From an uncultured Pirellulaceae bacterium (GTDB taxonomy: Bacteria > Planctomycetota > Planctomycetia > Pirellulales > Pirellulaceae), in NCBI GenBank assembly GCA_937967505.1, contig CALCJM010000060.1, positions 44,202-108,201 of the forward strand: a DNA stretch of 64,000 nucleotides. The letters are read 5' to 3'. The translations under genes were made by a program, and so were the position numbers. Under the pieces are notes generated by a model. It had not been told where the DNA came from. It worked only from the letters and a program-made list of their open reading frames with translations, and made no database searches. Below are positions 37,665 through 49,203 of the stretch, piece by piece. Numbering within the stretch: the stretch's first letter is position 1; each line of letters starts with the position of its first letter.

Positions 37665-38156
37665 TCAAGTGCCTTGCAAGGTTTTTGAAGGGATGTTGGT
37701 TAGCTGAAAATAATTTTGCATGATTGTTTTTCCATTGGCCGTGATTTCCCCACGAAAGTCAAATAGCTGGCCAACTTTCTCTTCTAGGGTTACCGTTGCG
37801 GTCAACAAATCACCGGGCCGTGCAAACCCCCGGAACTTGGCCCCCTTAAGTTTCACCAGAACACCCAATGCAAACTCGTTACAAAACGGATCTTCGGTGT
37901 TGTGCTCTTTCATTGGGTTGTAGCGTGCCGCAATCAAGACGCCGGCAGACTGTGTCGATATCTCCTGCATCATTGCCCCCGGTAAAATCGGGGCACCCGG
38001 AAAATGCCCGGCAATGAAAAACTCGTCCCCCGACAAATTTTTTTCGGTGACGACGCACTGATCGCTGACCGACACGATTCGGTCCACCATCAAATAGGGG
38101 CTGCGATGGTGAAGATAGCCTTCCGGCGAGGCGAATTCGTGTTGAAAATACTGCAT
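37665..38156 (-). CDS. FabZ/FabA-like 3-hydroxyacyl-ACP dehydratase
   Basis: A hotdog-fold protein (163 aa) with the active-site region A-G-H-F-P-G-A-P-I-L-P-G-A-M-M-Q-E: the His and the Glu are the catalytic pair of FabZ-type dehydratases. The N terminus has H-H-R-S-P-Y-L-M-V-D-R-I, the equivalent of FabZ H-R-x-P-F-L-L-V-D. ATG 38156 places this at the normal distance; the frame is open upstream to 38252. It lies near, but opposite to, the ketosynthase-carrier-flavoprotein genes and may supply the dehydration step for them. Confidence 0.88.
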   Translation of the reverse strand: MQYFQHEFASPEGYLHHRSPYLMVDRIVSVSDQCVVTEKNLSGDEFFIAGHFPGAPILPGAMMQEISTQSAGVLIAARYNPMKEHNTEDPFCNEFALGVLVKLKGAKFRGFARPGDLLTATVTLEEKVGQLFDFRGEITANGKTIMQNYFQLTNIPSKTLQGT

Positions 38157-38479
38157 TGGAAATTCTGATGGGGGTTGCTGTGTCGGAGAGACGCACCAAA
38201 ACGTGTTGGCATACTCCTCTAATTCCGTGATAACAACCGGGGCGTAACCCACTTTCCCCTACTTTAATGTCCGTGAATCCCGGCAGTTCGGGCTTCCATT
38301 GGCAAGCGGTGTCAAAACCGAAAGTTGGACAACACAACTTATGTGTCGCGCGCTTCACTTCCGGGTTTGACCCCAATGCAAGATACCTGAGTAAGTTCGA
38401 AAGCCCTGAGGAACTGGATCCAGCTGGTATGGACGCGCCACTCATAATCGAGACTCAGCTTTAGGTTGCCTATGACAAC

Positions 38480-38974
38480 CTATTCAAGTTCGTCATCTGA
38501 ATCGACGATACTCGATTTGAAATTTTTACCTTCCCAAAGTTCCTGATAACGTTCATCAGTTTCGACTTCAAGAATTTCGGTCGCTGCGACAAGCCTAACG
38601 CCATCGACGCCAGTGGTCTCAAAGGCGACGGGTTGAGGGTTGTCAAAGTTCACCCTTTGGCCCCATTTAACTTTGATGGGCTCACCATCTCTTTCGCTAA
38701 CGAAAATGTCATCGATCTCATCTACAGACAACCCCAGCCGCTTCAGGTTTTTGTCTACCGTTCCCCCTTTGAGAAAGTCAACCAACTCTTGTTGGCTCTT
38801 GGGGCCTCTTTCATCGTTTCTGGTGGCGAACAGTTCGTAACAAGTTCTCACCTTCGCAACATTTGTTTTATTGGCTTCCCGGAATTCACTAATCAGTCCA
38901 CTCATTGGGTCTCCGCAACCCGTTATTCCTATCAAGTAACTCAGAGATAGAAAAACCATAAACTTGTTGATCAC
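38480..38974 (-). CDS. Putative lipoprotein next to DUF1559 (4)
   Basis: The 164-aa protein has a lipoprotein signal (VFLSLSYLIGITGC, Cys near residue 20) and an acidic C terminus. No known domain is seen. It follows the DUF1559 gene on the same strand, 139 bp away, but a terminator-like hairpin lies between, so expression may be partly uncoupled. By analogy with other DUF1559-lipoprotein pairs it is an envelope protein of unknown function. Confidence 0.78.
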   Translation of the reverse strand: MINKFMVFLSLSYLIGITGCGDPMSGLISEFREANKTNVAKVRTCYELFATRNDERGPKSQQELVDFLKGGTVDKNLKRLGLSVDEIDDIFVSERDGEPIKVKWGQRVNFDNPQPVAFETTGVDGVRLVAATEILEVETDERYQELWEGKNFKSSIVDSDDELE

Positions 38975-39060
38975 TGTACCTGTCCTCTTAAAAAAATATC
39001 CTCGTAGCGAACTGTGCCGTCATGTTAAAGCATAAAGCAACACAATGTCGTGATGCGAAA

Positions 39061-39088
39061 AAAGAAAAGCCATTCCGGAGAATGGCTT
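39061..39088 (-). terminator. Terminator of the DUF1559 gene
   Basis: A 9-bp perfect stem AAGCCATTC/GAATGGCTT with loop CGGA is followed, on the minus strand, by TTTTCTTTTTT. It lies between the DUF1559 gene and the lipoprotein gene, where it could attenuate read-through. Confidence 0.8.
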
Positions 39089-39113
39089 CGCGTTTTGATC
39101 ATAACCCTTAACG

Positions 39114-40145
39114 TTATAGTTCCTCATGATCCAAGACTGTTCCGTCCGCCCGCATACCTAACGCCCAAAAAGCTCGTGCAGAGATGTTCAAGTTAAGCAT
39201 GTGGGTGGAACCATCGGAGAAGACGGCATTGAACCCACCGGGATGAGCCGATCCAAAACTTCGCTCCCATTGGTCATAGAAGTCCGACTTCGCCACCGAC
39301 ATTTCGCGTCTCTCGGAAGTTTCATTGTCGGCAATCGGGGTGTCTAACCGGCGATAACAGTTTGTCGCGTTTTTGTGAGTTCCAAGCATCCCCATCTCAT
39401 CACCGATGTTGGTGAACTGACCGCGCTTCAGTCCAGTATAAAGCTTGTTAAACGTGGATTTCTCTGCAAACAACAAAGTGTTGGAAGATCCATCACTCAA
39501 TTGGCCAAATCCTACCTTGGTCGCTCTTTGGTGCTCGGTACCCACGGAAGTGAGACCCGGAACGATAGGACCTTTGAACTGGTTGGTCGTCGATACATCG
39601 TGGGCTCTCGACCAATAGGTTGTCTCCTCGTCGAAAATTGCAGGAATATCGCTGGAGAAGCCACTTGGGAAACTCGCCGCTGCATAGTCGTTACAAATCT
39701 CCACATCGCCATTCCTGAGCCACTGCCGAGTTCCACGAGATGGACAATTCAAAGGCGGGACGACATCCTCATTGAATCTCAAATCGGAACGTAACGTGTC
39801 GCGAAGGCCGTGCAAGTTATTCTGCTCCATGTGCGGCAGCACCTGATAGACCCAAGTCCAATGCTCGGCTGGTGCCGTATTCCCCCCCCCAGCGGGCAGG
39901 AAACGATTGAACCGAAAGTGATTGTGGAAACCACCTCCTGTTGGGAACTGCATGCGAGCCGACTCGAAGTTAATCGCTGCAAGCCCCACTTGACGGAGGT
40001 TGTTCAAGCATTCCGTTCGTCGCGCTGATTCGCGCACCTGCTGAACTGCAGGAAGCAACATGCCGATCAAAATTCCGATGATCGCGATAACCACCAAAAG
40101 TTCAACCAGCGTGAAGCCAGACTTCTTCGATAAAGTATGAGCCAT
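39114..40145 (-). CDS. DUF1559 domain protein (4 of 4)
   Basis: The 343-aa protein has the pilin-like motif [16 protein letters not shown] at residues 9-24, then [20 protein letters not shown]. The H-X9-DG motif is [12 protein letters not shown]. The start ATG is at 40145. The AT-rich sequence just upstream probably contains its promoter. It stands apart from the three-gene DUF1559 group at 13-19 kb, and the lipoprotein partner follows. Confidence 0.92.
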   Translation of the reverse strand: MAHTLSKKSGFTLVELLVVIAIIGILIGMLLPAVQQVRESARRTECLNNLRQVGLAAINFESARMQFPTGGGFHNHFRFNRFLPAGGGNTAPAEHWTWVYQVLPHMEQNNLHGLRDTLRSDLRFNEDVVPPLNCPSRGTRQWLRNGDVEICNDYAAASFPSGFSSDIPAIFDEETTYWSRAHDVSTTNQFKGPIVPGLTSVGTEHQRATKVGFGQLSDGSSNTLLFAEKSTFNKLYTGLKRGQFTNIGDEMGMLGTHKNATNCYRRLDTPIADNETSERREMSVAKSDFYDQWERSFGSAHPGGFNAVFSDGSTHMLNLNISARAFWALGMRADGTVLDHEEL

Positions 40146-40948
40146 TGAATATCCTTACTAAAAAGACGAAACAAAAAAATATATCAGCCTGAAAATAAAC
40201 AGGCTGGAAATTATAGTTATGAGCAGAAGTGACGCATTACTTTAATAATACCGGAACTCTATGTGATTTACAATAAAAAAATCCTTCTTTAAAGGGGGCG
40301 AAAGGCGATTTATATTGTTGGTGACATATATCGCACTACACCAGCAGGGGGTTCGCGAGCCCTCCCCCCGCTCCAAACGGGGCGCACACAACTCGCGGCC
40401 CAAGTCAGCAAGTCGCAATCTGAGGCCATTGAGATATGCAGAAAAATCTGTTTTTGCCTGTCAACCGGCTTGGGCAGGTTATTCTCCCTCAAACCTCCCC
40501 AAGGCAGAGCCTCCGGGGCCGGTGAAACTCGACTGCGCACAGATCCCCCCGATTCATTGATGTCGCAGGTGGAACAACTGGTCGAGCAGAGTGAATCACA
40601 GCACCGCTTCCTCTCAAACTGCCCCGGCAAGGCAACCCAAGGAAATTTAACATGCTTCTCACATTTCAACGGTGTGGAGAAAACGCGAGACCCCTTGGTT
40701 TCCTTAACAAAACAACGCAAACCAATGCCTTAACGGCGGCCAGGTGCCCCTAGCGGAATTCTGTGAATCAGGTTGCTCAGGTAATTACGGTAATGCCGGC
40801 TGGATTTTGAAATCGGTCTCCGCGACTAGCAGAAGACGATTTTTAATAGCGGACACTAAACCACCAACCTTGTCGTTCAATGGATTGGACGATTAACCGT
40901 TGTTTACCAACCTCAAAGAATCGCATCGCATCACTCACGGAGGACAAA
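40146..40948. other. Long divergent intergenic region
   Basis: The region separates the divergent DUF1559 and porin genes. The first 150 bp next to the DUF1559 gene are very AT-rich (promoter-like). From about 40340 to 40720 it is GC-rich and strongly structured, including a three-way junction at 40464-40523. Open frames here (for example 40310-40720 minus) have no protein character. A structured non-coding RNA is possible. Confidence 0.5.
40464..40523. ncRNA. Candidate structured RNA, three-way junction
   Basis: An outer stem ACCGGC/GCCGGT encloses two hairpins. The first is an 11-position stem TTGGG-c-AGGTT/AACCT-c-CCCAA, with one C.C mismatch and an 11-nt loop. The second is AGGC/GCCT, closing AGA. 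I cannot match it to a known riboswitch or RNA class, and the transcribed strand is unknown. Confidence 0.35.
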
Positions 40949-42541
40949 ATGCGAAAAACGTCTTTCCCATCAACATTATTATTGATGGCCACAGTAGCCG
41001 CAGGGGCCGCGCCCACATTTGGCCAAACAGGTGCCCCGGACCTGACAACGTCATCGCGAACTTCTGTGATGTCAGCGCCCGTTGAAACCATTACGGATCT
41101 CGGTCAGGCCTTCCCAATGGAAGCCGCTCCGGTAGCAAACGCTCCGGTGTATTCGGAAGCACCTGCCTACTCCCTGCAGGAGCTCGCCCCCGAGTACGAG
41201 GTGTACCAACCTGCCACCGCGCCTGCCGCAGCACCGAAAAAGGATACCCCCAATCCGGCTGCGAAAGCTTTCAATGTGTTGTTTTACGCAAACGACTTTA
41301 GTTACCTGAATGACAGCTATGATGGTCCTAGGTATTTGGGGGACAACTGGAAGAACATGCCGGTGGGTCGTAACGGGCGGTTGAGCATCGGTGGTGAAAC
41401 ACGCTACCGTTATCACAGCGAACGAGGCATGGGCAGCCAGGCGGGACAGCTTGGTTTTCAGGATACGGAAAACGATTTTGGCCTCACGCGTTTGCGGTTG
41501 TTTGCAGACTACAAAGTCAACGATCGTATTCGATTGTTCGCCGAAGGAATCTATGCTGATGTTGTCCACAGCAACGACGAGTTCATCCCGCGTGGCATTG
41601 ATCGCAATTACGGCGACATCTTGAATCTGTTTGCGGATGTCAAGATCAGCGATAACACGACCGTTCGTGTTGGACGGCAGGAATTGCTGTTCGGCGCACA
41701 ACGCCTGGTCTCGCCCTTGGATTGGGCCAATACTCGCCGCACTTTCGACGGGGTTCGCACCATCAGCAAATACGACGACTGGAATGTTGACGCATTCTGG
41801 ACTCAACCCGTTCAGGTTGTTCGCAACGAACTTGACCAGGGCAATAGCGATGTTGGTTTCTACGGACTGTACTCAACCTACAAAGGTATGGAGAACGCCA
41901 ATCTTGACCTGTATTACCTTGGCCTCGACTTTGACCAGAACTTTAGTGTGAACACCTTCGGTTCGCGTTTGTACGGCAACCGGGGCGATTGGCTGTACGA
42001 CTGTGAGGGCTCGATCCAAACCGGTACCAATTCGGTGACCGGTGCCGACATCGAAGCGTACGCAATGACCGCGGGTATTGGACGGAAACTCAAGAACATG
42101 TCTTGGAATCCGCAGCTTTGGTTTTACTATGATTATGCTTCAGGCGATCAGCCCGGCACCATCAACAGATTTGAGGGCTTTAACCAACTGTTCCCCTTGG
42201 CTCACAAGTACCTAGGATTTATCGACGCGGTGGCACGGCAGAACATTTCTGCACCGAACGTCCAACTGGTGATGAATCCGACCAAGAAACTGAAGCTTCT
42301 GTTTTGGTATCACAACTTCAGCGCCGTTCAGGCGAATCAGATTATTCCGGGGGTTGCTGTCCCGTCAGCACAACAGGCCGGTTCAGAGGATTTCGGTAAC
42401 GAACTGGATTTCATCGCTAACCTGAATATCAATCCGCGGAACAGCCTCTTGGTGGGATACTCTCACCTGTGGCGTGGCGACAGAATCATCGGCGACACCG
42501 ATGCTGATTTCTTCTATCTCCAAGTCACTCGCCGATTCTAG
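40949..42541 (+). CDS. Alginate-export-type outer membrane porin
   Basis: The 530-aa protein has a signal peptide (FPSTLLLMATVAAGAAPTFG), a Pro/Ala-rich linker to about residue 110 (TAPAAAPKKDTPNPAA), then a beta-barrel of the alginate_exp type. Alternating strands are clear: RLSIGGETRYRYHSER, RLRLFADYKVNDRIRLFAEGIYAD, TTVRVGRQELLFGAQRLVSP, with a terminal aromatic residue (QVTRRF). It would sit in the outer membrane and pass a solute or polysaccharide. The ATG at 40949 is set by the strong GGAGGA seven bases upstream, not by the longer frame from 40880. A terminator follows. Confidence 0.88.
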   Translation: MRKTSFPSTLLLMATVAAGAAPTFGQTGAPDLTTSSRTSVMSAPVETITDLGQAFPMEAAPVANAPVYSEAPAYSLQELAPEYEVYQPATAPAAAPKKDTPNPAAKAFNVLFYANDFSYLNDSYDGPRYLGDNWKNMPVGRNGRLSIGGETRYRYHSERGMGSQAGQLGFQDTENDFGLTRLRLFADYKVNDRIRLFAEGIYADVVHSNDEFIPRGIDRNYGDILNLFADVKISDNTTVRVGRQELLFGAQRLVSPLDWANTRRTFDGVRTISKYDDWNVDAFWTQPVQVVRNELDQGNSDVGFYGLYSTYKGMENANLDLYYLGLDFDQNFSVNTFGSRLYGNRGDWLYDCEGSIQTGTNSVTGADIEAYAMTAGIGRKLKNMSWNPQLWFYYDYASGDQPGTINRFEGFNQLFPLAHKYLGFIDAVARQNISAPNVQLVMNPTKKLKLLFWYHNFSAVQANQIIPGVAVPSAQQAGSEDFGNELDFIANLNINPRNSLLVGYSHLWRGDRIIGDTDADFFYLQVTRRF

Positions 42542-42643
42542 TTTGGGGCGACCCAAAAGTGATGATGTGACTGGAATGCCGGCTCAAGAGGCCGATAAAA
42601 GTCTTGTTCGCACAGGCAGGGGTGGAGAAACGTGACCAACACG

Positions 42644-42684
42644 AAGGGTTGCTGCGATAATTCGTAGCAGCCCTTTCTCGTTTT
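42644..42684 (+). terminator. Rho-independent terminator after the porin gene
   Basis: The stem AAGGGTTGCTGCG/CGTAGCAGCCCTT (two G.U pairs) has a short AT-rich loop and is followed by TCTCGTTTT. Confidence 0.82.
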
Positions 42685-43076
42685 AAATCGGTACGCTTCT
42701 GCTATAATAACGCTCGGAGATAGGGGTACGAGGGAGAGTCAGTTGGCTAATAAGAGGTTAGACAAGAGGTTAAACGGGCTCTAACTGGCCTAAATGGGCC
42801 GGCGATGATGCCGTTTGTCCCAAACTGAACGTAACGAATCCCCCAAAGGCTGCGAAACCGGCACACTTTGCCCTCTTGGATGAGAAAGATTCCGCAACCC
42901 CGACCATAATCGTACTTAACGGGGCTCTGTCAACCACAGCCGGTTTCTTTCTGTTTGATCTTTTCCGTCAAACAGGCTTTAATATAGGACTCGCCGCAAA
43001 TCGCGGTCGGGATCGGATTGCGGACAAACCCCAAAATTTGGACCGCAGAAATACACAAAACAAAGGGTCGAATCAC
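42685..43076. other. Upstream region of gltB
   Basis: A TATAAT hexamer at 42703-42708 is a likely -10 element, though no good -35 is visible. The sequence AAGAGGTTA is nearly repeated (42751-42759 and 42765-42773). From 42876 the gltB frame is already open, but the translated part does not look like glutamate synthase. Confidence 0.45.
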
Positions 43077-46000
43077 TTGGCTAACTTCAATCCAAACTTT
43101 GACAATTCAAACACGCTTTATTCCGCAGAAAACGAGCACGATAGCTGCGGCGTTGGGTTCGTTGCGCAAATCGACCGCAAGGCGTCGCGCGAGATCGTCT
43201 CCGACGCCTGCGATATCCTTGCCCGGATGGAGCATCGTGGCGCGTGTGGATGCGAACAGGAGACTGGCGATGGTGCCGGGATTCTGGTCGCGATGCCTGT
43301 CGATTTTATGAAACGCATTGCCGGGGAAAACAACTTTGACCTACGGGATACGTTCTTCGCGGTCGGCAACGTGTTTTTCTCTAAGGATGAACCGACCACA
43401 AAATTCGCCAAACAGGCCTTTGAGGAAACCTGTGCCGAAGCAGGTCAGCGTTTCATCGGCTGGCGTGATGTGCCCGTTGACGCCAAACGCGCCAACATTG
43501 GTGCCACCGCTGTTCGGTCAGAACCTGAAATCTGCCAGGTGTTTGTCGGGCCTGGCGAAGGAGTTAGTCAGGACGAATTTGAACGGAAGCTATATATCAT
43601 CCGAAAAGTGACCACCAAAAAGGTCAATGACAAATTCGGCGGCATCAATGAAGAGTTCTATGCCTGTTCGTTGTCCTCGCGAATTCTGGTCTACAAAGGA
43701 ATGCTATCGACCGCTCAAGTGCCGCAGTACTACGATGACTTGCGTTGCGATGACTTCACCAGCCATCTGGCAATGGTGCACTCGCGTTTCTCCACCAACA
43801 CGCTACCGGCGTGGTCGCGCGCCCAACCGCTGCGTTGGATGGCTCACAACGGCGAAATCAACACGTTGCGAGGCAACCGCAACTGGATCACCGCGCGACA
43901 GGGTTTGATGGAGTCGCCCGTTTTTGGCGACGACCTGAAAAAGGTCATGCCCACCATCGAAGCGGGATGTAGCGATTCGGGCGAACTGGATAACGCATTG
44001 GAACTGTTGATGATGGCCGGCCGCGAGTTACCGGAGGTTGTCATGATGATGATCCCCGAGGCATGGCGAAATCACAAAAGTATTCCTCGCAACAAACACG
44101 CCTTCTACGAGTACCACGCTTGCCTGCAAGAACCGTGGGACGGCCCGGCATCCATTTCATTCACCGACGGCAACGTGATTGGTGCCGTCCTAGACCGCAA
44201 CGGTTTGCGCCCCAGCCGATACTATGTGACAGACGACAATCGCGTCATCATGGCCAGTGAAGTTGGCGTGCTGGAAATCGATCCGGCCAAAATCGTCAAA
44301 AAAGGCCGTCTGGAACCAGGCAAAATGTTCCTGGTTGATTTCGAAAACAGCCGCATCGTGGCCGATGGTGAACTGAAAGATGAAATCGCCAACCGACGCC
44401 CCTACGAACAGTGGCTGTCCAACCAACGCCTGACGCTTGATGAATTACCCCAACGCGATCCTGTTCCGTTTATGTCTCACGATGACCGTATCGCTCAAAT
44501 GCGGGCCTTCGGTTACTCCAACGAAACTATGGACTTTATGCTGTTGCCGTTGATCAAGGTCGAAAAAGACCCGATTGGATCGATGGGCGACGACATGGCG
44601 TTGGCGTGTCTGAGTGACAAACCCCGTTTGCTGTACGATTACTTCAAGCAACTGTTTGCCCAGGTAACCAACCCGCCGATTGACTCGATCCGTGAAGAGA
44701 TCGTGATGTCGGTCGAGTGCTTCGTCGGGCCCGAGGGCAACCTGCTGGACACCACCGAGAGTCAGTGTCATCGATTGCTGCTGCATAATCCGGTGCTTGA
44801 TTTTGCAGAAATGGCGGCGATCAGGGATCTGGACCATCGCGGCTGGAAGTCCCGGGTGATCGACATCACATTTGACCGCAGCGCGGGCGAGGCCGGTTTC
44901 GCAACCGCGATCGAACGTATTTGTGCAGAGGCCGAACAGGCGATTGAAGACCGAAACGCGCTGATCGTGCTGAGCGATCGTAACGTTGGCCCGGATCGGG
45001 TTCCATTGTCGGCGCTGATCGCGACCAGTGCTGTCCACCATCATCTGATTGAAAAAGAATCGCGCACGCGCATCGGCATCATTGTCGAAACGGGTGAGGC
45101 GCGCGAGGTACACCATCACTGCCTGTTGACGGGTTTTGGTGCCGATGCGATTCATCCTTATCTGGGCCTAGAAGCGATCATCGACCACCACGCCAATAAT
45201 CCGGATTCCGACCTGACCGCAGAAAAGTGCATCGCATCCTATCGCAAGGGCGTGATGAAGGGCATGTTGAAGGTGCTGGCCAAAATGGGCATCTCCACAC
45301 TGGCCAGCTACAAAGGTGCACGCATCTTTGAAGCGGTCGGACTCAATTCGGACGTGATCAGCAAAGCTTTCCCGGGCACTGCCAGCCGCATCGAAGGTGT
45401 CGGTTTTGATGTGTTGGCTAAAGAAGCCATCCGCCGCCACGATCTTGGCTACGGCAAGCAGACCCAAGCGTTGCCGATTGTGGAATTGGAAACTGCCGGC
45501 ACCGTTCACTGGCGCAGCGGCGGTGAAAAACACGCTTGGACTCCACTGAATATTGCGAAACTGCAACACGCGGCTCGTGCGGGCGATGTTAACGCCTACA
45601 AAGATTTTGCCCAGGCCATCAACGAACAGGCGATGAAGGAATGCCACTTGCGTGGATTGCTGCAATTCGATTTCGACAAACGGTCACCTGTTCCGCTGGA
45701 GGAAGTCGAACCGGCCAAAGAGATCGTGAAACGTTTCTGCACCGGTGCGATGAGCTTCGGTTCCATCTCTGCGGAATCTCATGAGACACTGGCCGTGGCC
45801 ATGAACCGCTTGGGCGGAAAAAGCAACACCGGTGAAGGCGGTGAGGACTACGCGCGTTTCACACCAAGCCCTAACGGGGATTCGCGACGGTCGGCGATCA
45901 AACAGGTCGCTTCCGGCCGATTCGGCGTGACGGCTTACTATTTGTCCAACGCTGACGAAATCCAGATCAAGATGGCTCAGGGGGCCAAGCCCGGCGAGGG

Positions 46001-47618
46001 TGGCGAATTGCCCGGACACAAAGTTGACGAAACGATCGCCGCGACGCGTCGTTCGACTCCCGGCGTGACGCTGATCAGCCCCCCACCGCACCACGACATC
46101 TATTCGATCGAAGACCTTGCGCAACTGATCTACGACCTGAAGAATGCCAATCCAACGGCGCGGATCAGCGTCAAACTGGTTTCCGAGGTTGGTGTCGGTA
46201 CAATTGCCGCCGGTGTGGCCAAAGCCCACGCGGACAACATTCTGATTTCCGGAACCGGTGGTGGAACGGGAGCCTCGCCGCTGACCTCCATCAAGCACGC
46301 CGGCATGCCGTGGGAACTGGGGATCGCCGAAACACACCAAACGCTGGTGATGAGCGACCTGCGTAGCCGTGTCCGCCTGCAGACCGACGGCCAGCTGAAG
46401 ACTGGCCGCGATGTGGTCATTGCGACGCTCTTGGGAGCCGAAGAATATGGTTTTGCAACCGCGCCGCTGATCACTCTCGGGTGCATCATGATGCGGAAGT
46501 GTCATCTGAATACTTGTCCGGTTGGCATCGCCACCCAGGACAAGGAGCTGCGGAAGAAATTCAGCGGGAAGCCCGAACACGTCGTGAACTATCTGTTCAT
46601 GGTCGCCGAAGAGGCACGCGAGATCATGGCCAGCCTTGGCTTCCGCTCGATCAACGAGATGGTCGGTCAGGTGGAATCATTGCACGTCGACCAAGCCGTC
46701 GATCACTGGAAGGCTCAAGGCATCGATCTTTCGAAACTACTCGCTCCCGCGGTTGGTTACTACGAAGACACTGAAGTCTACTGCACCATTGACCAGGATC
46801 ACGCACTGGAAGAGGTCCTAGACCGGACGCTGGTTAAAAAAGCCGATGCGGCCCTCAAGAACAAAGAGAAAGTCAAAATCGAATCGAAGGTGGTGAACAC
46901 CGACCGTTCCGTGGGTACCATTTTGAGCCATTACGTCTCCAAAGCACACGGAGAAGCCGGATTGCCCGAGGACACGATCGATATTAGCCTGACCGGTTCA
47001 GCCGGTCAAAGCGTCGGTGCCTTCATGGCTCCGGGAGTCACCATCCGCGTCGAAGGCGATGCCAATGATTACTGCGGCAAAGGACTTTCCGGTGGCAAGT
47101 TGGTGATCTACCCTCCTAAAAGCGCGACGTTCGCCTCCCATGAGAATATCCTGATTGGCAATGTGGCGCTCTACGGTGCGACGGCTGGCGAAGCGTATTT
47201 TAGCGGAGTTGCTGCCGAACGATTCGCGGTCCGCAATTCTGGCGCATGGGCGGTCATCGAGGGCATTGGAGACCACGGTTGCGAATACATGACCGGCGGA
47301 CGAGTGGTCGTACTGGGCAAGATTGGGCGTAATTTCGCAGCAGGCATGTCCGGCGGCGTGGCCTATCTGTACGATCCGGACAACAGCATCGGACCGGATG
47401 TCAATATGGAGATGGTAGACATCGAAGCGATGGACAGTGCGGAAGATATCTCCGAACTGCGCGGTATGATCTCCCGACATGCGGAGTACACCGGCAGCAA
47501 GGTTGCCGCCGGGATACTTGAAAACTGGGCCAATGAGTTCCCACATTTCCGCAAGATCATCCCGATCAAGTACCGTGAGGTTCTCCGCCAACGTGCTGAG
47601 GCGGCCGCGAAAGCCTGA
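43077..47618 (+). CDS. gltB: Glutamate synthase large subunit
   Basis: The 1513-aa enzyme makes glutamate from glutamine and 2-oxoglutarate. The amidotransferase domain begins after a short propeptide at Cys24 (S-C-G-V-G-F), its nucleophile. The central and FMN-binding synthase domains follow, with the 3Fe-4S cluster motif [15 protein letters not shown] and the glycine-rich [15 protein letters not shown]. The C-terminal beta-helix (G-x-x-G repeats such as [15 protein letters not shown]) is complete. I place the start at TTG 43077: AAAGGG lies nine bases upstream and the propeptide length is normal. The frame is open to 42876. gltD follows after 66 bp. Confidence 0.95.
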   Translation: MANFNPNFDNSNTLYSAENEHDSCGVGFVAQIDRKASREIVSDACDILARMEHRGACGCEQETGDGAGILVAMPVDFMKRIAGENNFDLRDTFFAVGNVFFSKDEPTTKFAKQAFEETCAEAGQRFIGWRDVPVDAKRANIGATAVRSEPEICQVFVGPGEGVSQDEFERKLYIIRKVTTKKVNDKFGGINEEFYACSLSSRILVYKGMLSTAQVPQYYDDLRCDDFTSHLAMVHSRFSTNTLPAWSRAQPLRWMAHNGEINTLRGNRNWITARQGLMESPVFGDDLKKVMPTIEAGCSDSGELDNALELLMMAGRELPEVVMMMIPEAWRNHKSIPRNKHAFYEYHACLQEPWDGPASISFTDGNVIGAVLDRNGLRPSRYYVTDDNRVIMASEVGVLEIDPAKIVKKGRLEPGKMFLVDFENSRIVADGELKDEIANRRPYEQWLSNQRLTLDELPQRDPVPFMSHDDRIAQMRAFGYSNETMDFMLLPLIKVEKDPIGSMGDDMALACLSDKPRLLYDYFKQLFAQVTNPPIDSIREEIVMSVECFVGPEGNLLDTTESQCHRLLLHNPVLDFAEMAAIRDLDHRGWKSRVIDITFDRSAGEAGFATAIERICAEAEQAIEDRNALIVLSDRNVGPDRVPLSALIATSAVHHHLIEKESRTRIGIIVETGEAREVHHHCLLTGFGADAIHPYLGLEAIIDHHANNPDSDLTAEKCIASYRKGVMKGMLKVLAKMGISTLASYKGARIFEAVGLNSDVISKAFPGTASRIEGVGFDVLAKEAIRRHDLGYGKQTQALPIVELETAGTVHWRSGGEKHAWTPLNIAKLQHAARAGDVNAYKDFAQAINEQAMKECHLRGLLQFDFDKRSPVPLEEVEPAKEIVKRFCTGAMSFGSISAESHETLAVAMNRLGGKSNTGEGGEDYARFTPSPNGDSRRSAIKQVASGRFGVTAYYLSNADEIQIKMAQGAKPGEGGELPGHKVDETIAATRRSTPGVTLISPPPHHDIYSIEDLAQLIYDLKNANPTARISVKLVSEVGVGTIAAGVAKAHADNILISGTGGGTGASPLTSIKHAGMPWELGIAETHQTLVMSDLRSRVRLQTDGQLKTGRDVVIATLLGAEEYGFATAPLITLGCIMMRKCHLNTCPVGIATQDKELRKKFSGKPEHVVNYLFMVAEEAREIMASLGFRSINEMVGQVESLHVDQAVDHWKAQGIDLSKLLAPAVGYYEDTEVYCTIDQDHALEEVLDRTLVKKADAALKNKEKVKIESKVVNTDRSVGTILSHYVSKAHGEAGLPEDTIDISLTGSAGQSVGAFMAPGVTIRVEGDANDYCGKGLSGGKLVIYPPKSATFASHENILIGNVALYGATAGEAYFSGVAAERFAVRNSGAWAVIEGIGDHGCEYMTGGRVVVLGKIGRNFAAGMSGGVAYLYDPDNSIGPDVNMEMVDIEAMDSAEDISELRGMISRHAEYTGSKVAAGILENWANEFPHFRKIIPIKYREVLRQRAEAAAKA

Positions 47619-47684
47619 CCTTGTCCCAAACATCAACCATCGACGACCATCGAAAACAGCCAACGAAGAAAAGAGTAATCAAAC

Positions 47685-49169
47685 ATGGGTAAGCCGACAG
47701 GATTTATAGAGTTCGATCGCGAGAACGAAGGTAATCGGGATCCCAAGGAGCGCATCGGCGACTGGGACGAGTTCCTGGTGGAATTGAAAGACGGACCACT
47801 GCAACAGCAGGGCTCGCGCTGTATGGATTGCGGTGTTCCATTTTGCCATACGGGTGAGTTGATCGGTCGTTCAGCTTCCGGTTGCCCCATCAACAACCTG
47901 ATTCCCGAATGGAACCACCTGGTCTATCAGGGCAAATGGCAAGAGGCACTCGATCGCCTGCACCACACCAATAACTTCCCGGAGTTCACCGGCCGCGTGT
48001 GTCCTGCACCGTGTGAGGGATCCTGTGTGCTGGGAATCAACAGTCCTCCGGTCATTATTAAAAATATCGAACGATCAATTGTCGATCGCGGTTTCGCCAA
48101 CGGCTGGATCGTGCCGCGCGAGATAGAGAACCGATCGGGGAAGACCGTCGCGATCGTTGGGTCCGGTCCGGCAGGTCTCGCTGCCGCCGATCAGTTGAAT
48201 CAGGCCGGTCATACCGTTACCGTGTTTGAACGTCATGACCGCATCGGTGGGCTGCTGATGTACGGCATTCCAAACATGAAATTGGATAAAGGCGTCGTGC
48301 AACGTCGTCTGGACCTTCTGGCCGAAGAGGGCATCACCTTCAAAACAGGTGTCAACGTTGGTGTTGATGTGACCGCGGATGAGCTGAAATCGGAATTCGA
48401 TGCCGTCATCCTGTGCGTTGGGGCAACTCAGCCACGTGACTTGAAGATCCCCGGTCGGTCGATGGACGGCATTCACTTCGCCATGGAATACTTGCACGGA
48501 TCGACTCAATATCTGCTGTCAAAATCCAATGAACCGATCGATGCCAAGGGCAAGAAAGTGGTCGTCATCGGTGGCGGCGATACCGGAACCGACTGTATTG
48601 GAACGGCACTTCGTCAGGGGTGTGAGAGCGTAGTGAATCTGGAGATCGTCGATCGAGCCCCCGATGAACGGGCCCATTCCAATCCGTGGCCACAGTGGCC
48701 AGTAGTCTTCCGCACTGACTACGGACACGCGGAAGCCAAAGCCAAATTTGGAAAAGACCCGCGCCGGTTTGCAGTGGAAACCGTCGAGTTCATTGCCGAC
48801 AAAGACTGGAACCTGAGCGGCCTCAAGACGAAGCAGGTTGACTGGTCAAAACCACGCCCGGGCGTTGCTCCGTTTTCTCACGTCGAGGGGACCGAGAAAA
48901 TCATCAAGGCGGATCTGATCTTCCTTGCGTTGGGTTTCCTAGGCCCCGAAGCTCCAATTTCGGAGGCCTTCGGAGTCGAGACTGACGGTCGTTCAAACAT
49001 GAAAGCCAACGAGACGGACTACCAAACAAACGTACCGGGCGTGTTTGCCGCTGGCGACTGCCGCCGCGGTCAGAGCTTGGTCGTGTGGGCGATCGGCGAG
49101 GGACGCGGGGTTGCTGAGGCTTGCAACGCTTATTTGGGAGCTCAGGTACCCGCTGCGGTATCAAAGTAA
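47685..49169 (+). CDS. gltD: Glutamate synthase small subunit
   Basis: The 494-aa FAD/NADPH subunit passes electrons to GltB. The N-terminal iron-sulfur region has [16 protein letters not shown] and C-P-A-P-C-E-G-S-C, the motifs for two 4Fe-4S clusters. The FAD motif [13 protein letters not shown] and the NADPH motif [12 protein letters not shown] follow. The C terminus has [13 protein letters not shown]. Length and order are normal, and it shares an operon with gltB. Confidence 0.96.
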   Translation: MGKPTGFIEFDRENEGNRDPKERIGDWDEFLVELKDGPLQQQGSRCMDCGVPFCHTGELIGRSASGCPINNLIPEWNHLVYQGKWQEALDRLHHTNNFPEFTGRVCPAPCEGSCVLGINSPPVIIKNIERSIVDRGFANGWIVPREIENRSGKTVAIVGSGPAGLAAADQLNQAGHTVTVFERHDRIGGLLMYGIPNMKLDKGVVQRRLDLLAEEGITFKTGVNVGVDVTADELKSEFDAVILCVGATQPRDLKIPGRSMDGIHFAMEYLHGSTQYLLSKSNEPIDAKGKKVVVIGGGDTGTDCIGTALRQGCESVVNLEIVDRAPDERAHSNPWPQWPVVFRTDYGHAEAKAKFGKDPRRFAVETVEFIADKDWNLSGLKTKQVDWSKPRPGVAPFSHVEGTEKIIKADLIFLALGFLGPEAPISEAFGVETDGRSNMKANETDYQTNVPGVFAAGDCRRGQSLVVWAIGEGRGVAEACNAYLGAQVPAAVSK

Positions 49170-49203
49170 CCGGCTTGGCGTGTTACGCACGGATGCAGCG
49201 TGC

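Noticed and set aside
40464..40523. Resemblance of GGCAGAGCCTCCGGGGCCGG to the c-di-GMP-I riboswitch core
   Set aside because: The required tetraloop/receptor and the GGGCAAACC-type segment are missing, so only an unclassified structure is claimed.
40310..40720. Minus-strand frame with several Cys in the 40-kb intergenic region
   Set aside because: Overlaps the structured GC-rich island, has no ribosome binding site and no protein-like composition.
42876..43076. N-terminal extension of gltB
   Set aside because: The extra 67 residues are unlike any glutamate synthase, while TTG 43077 has a good ribosome binding site and gives the normal propeptide.
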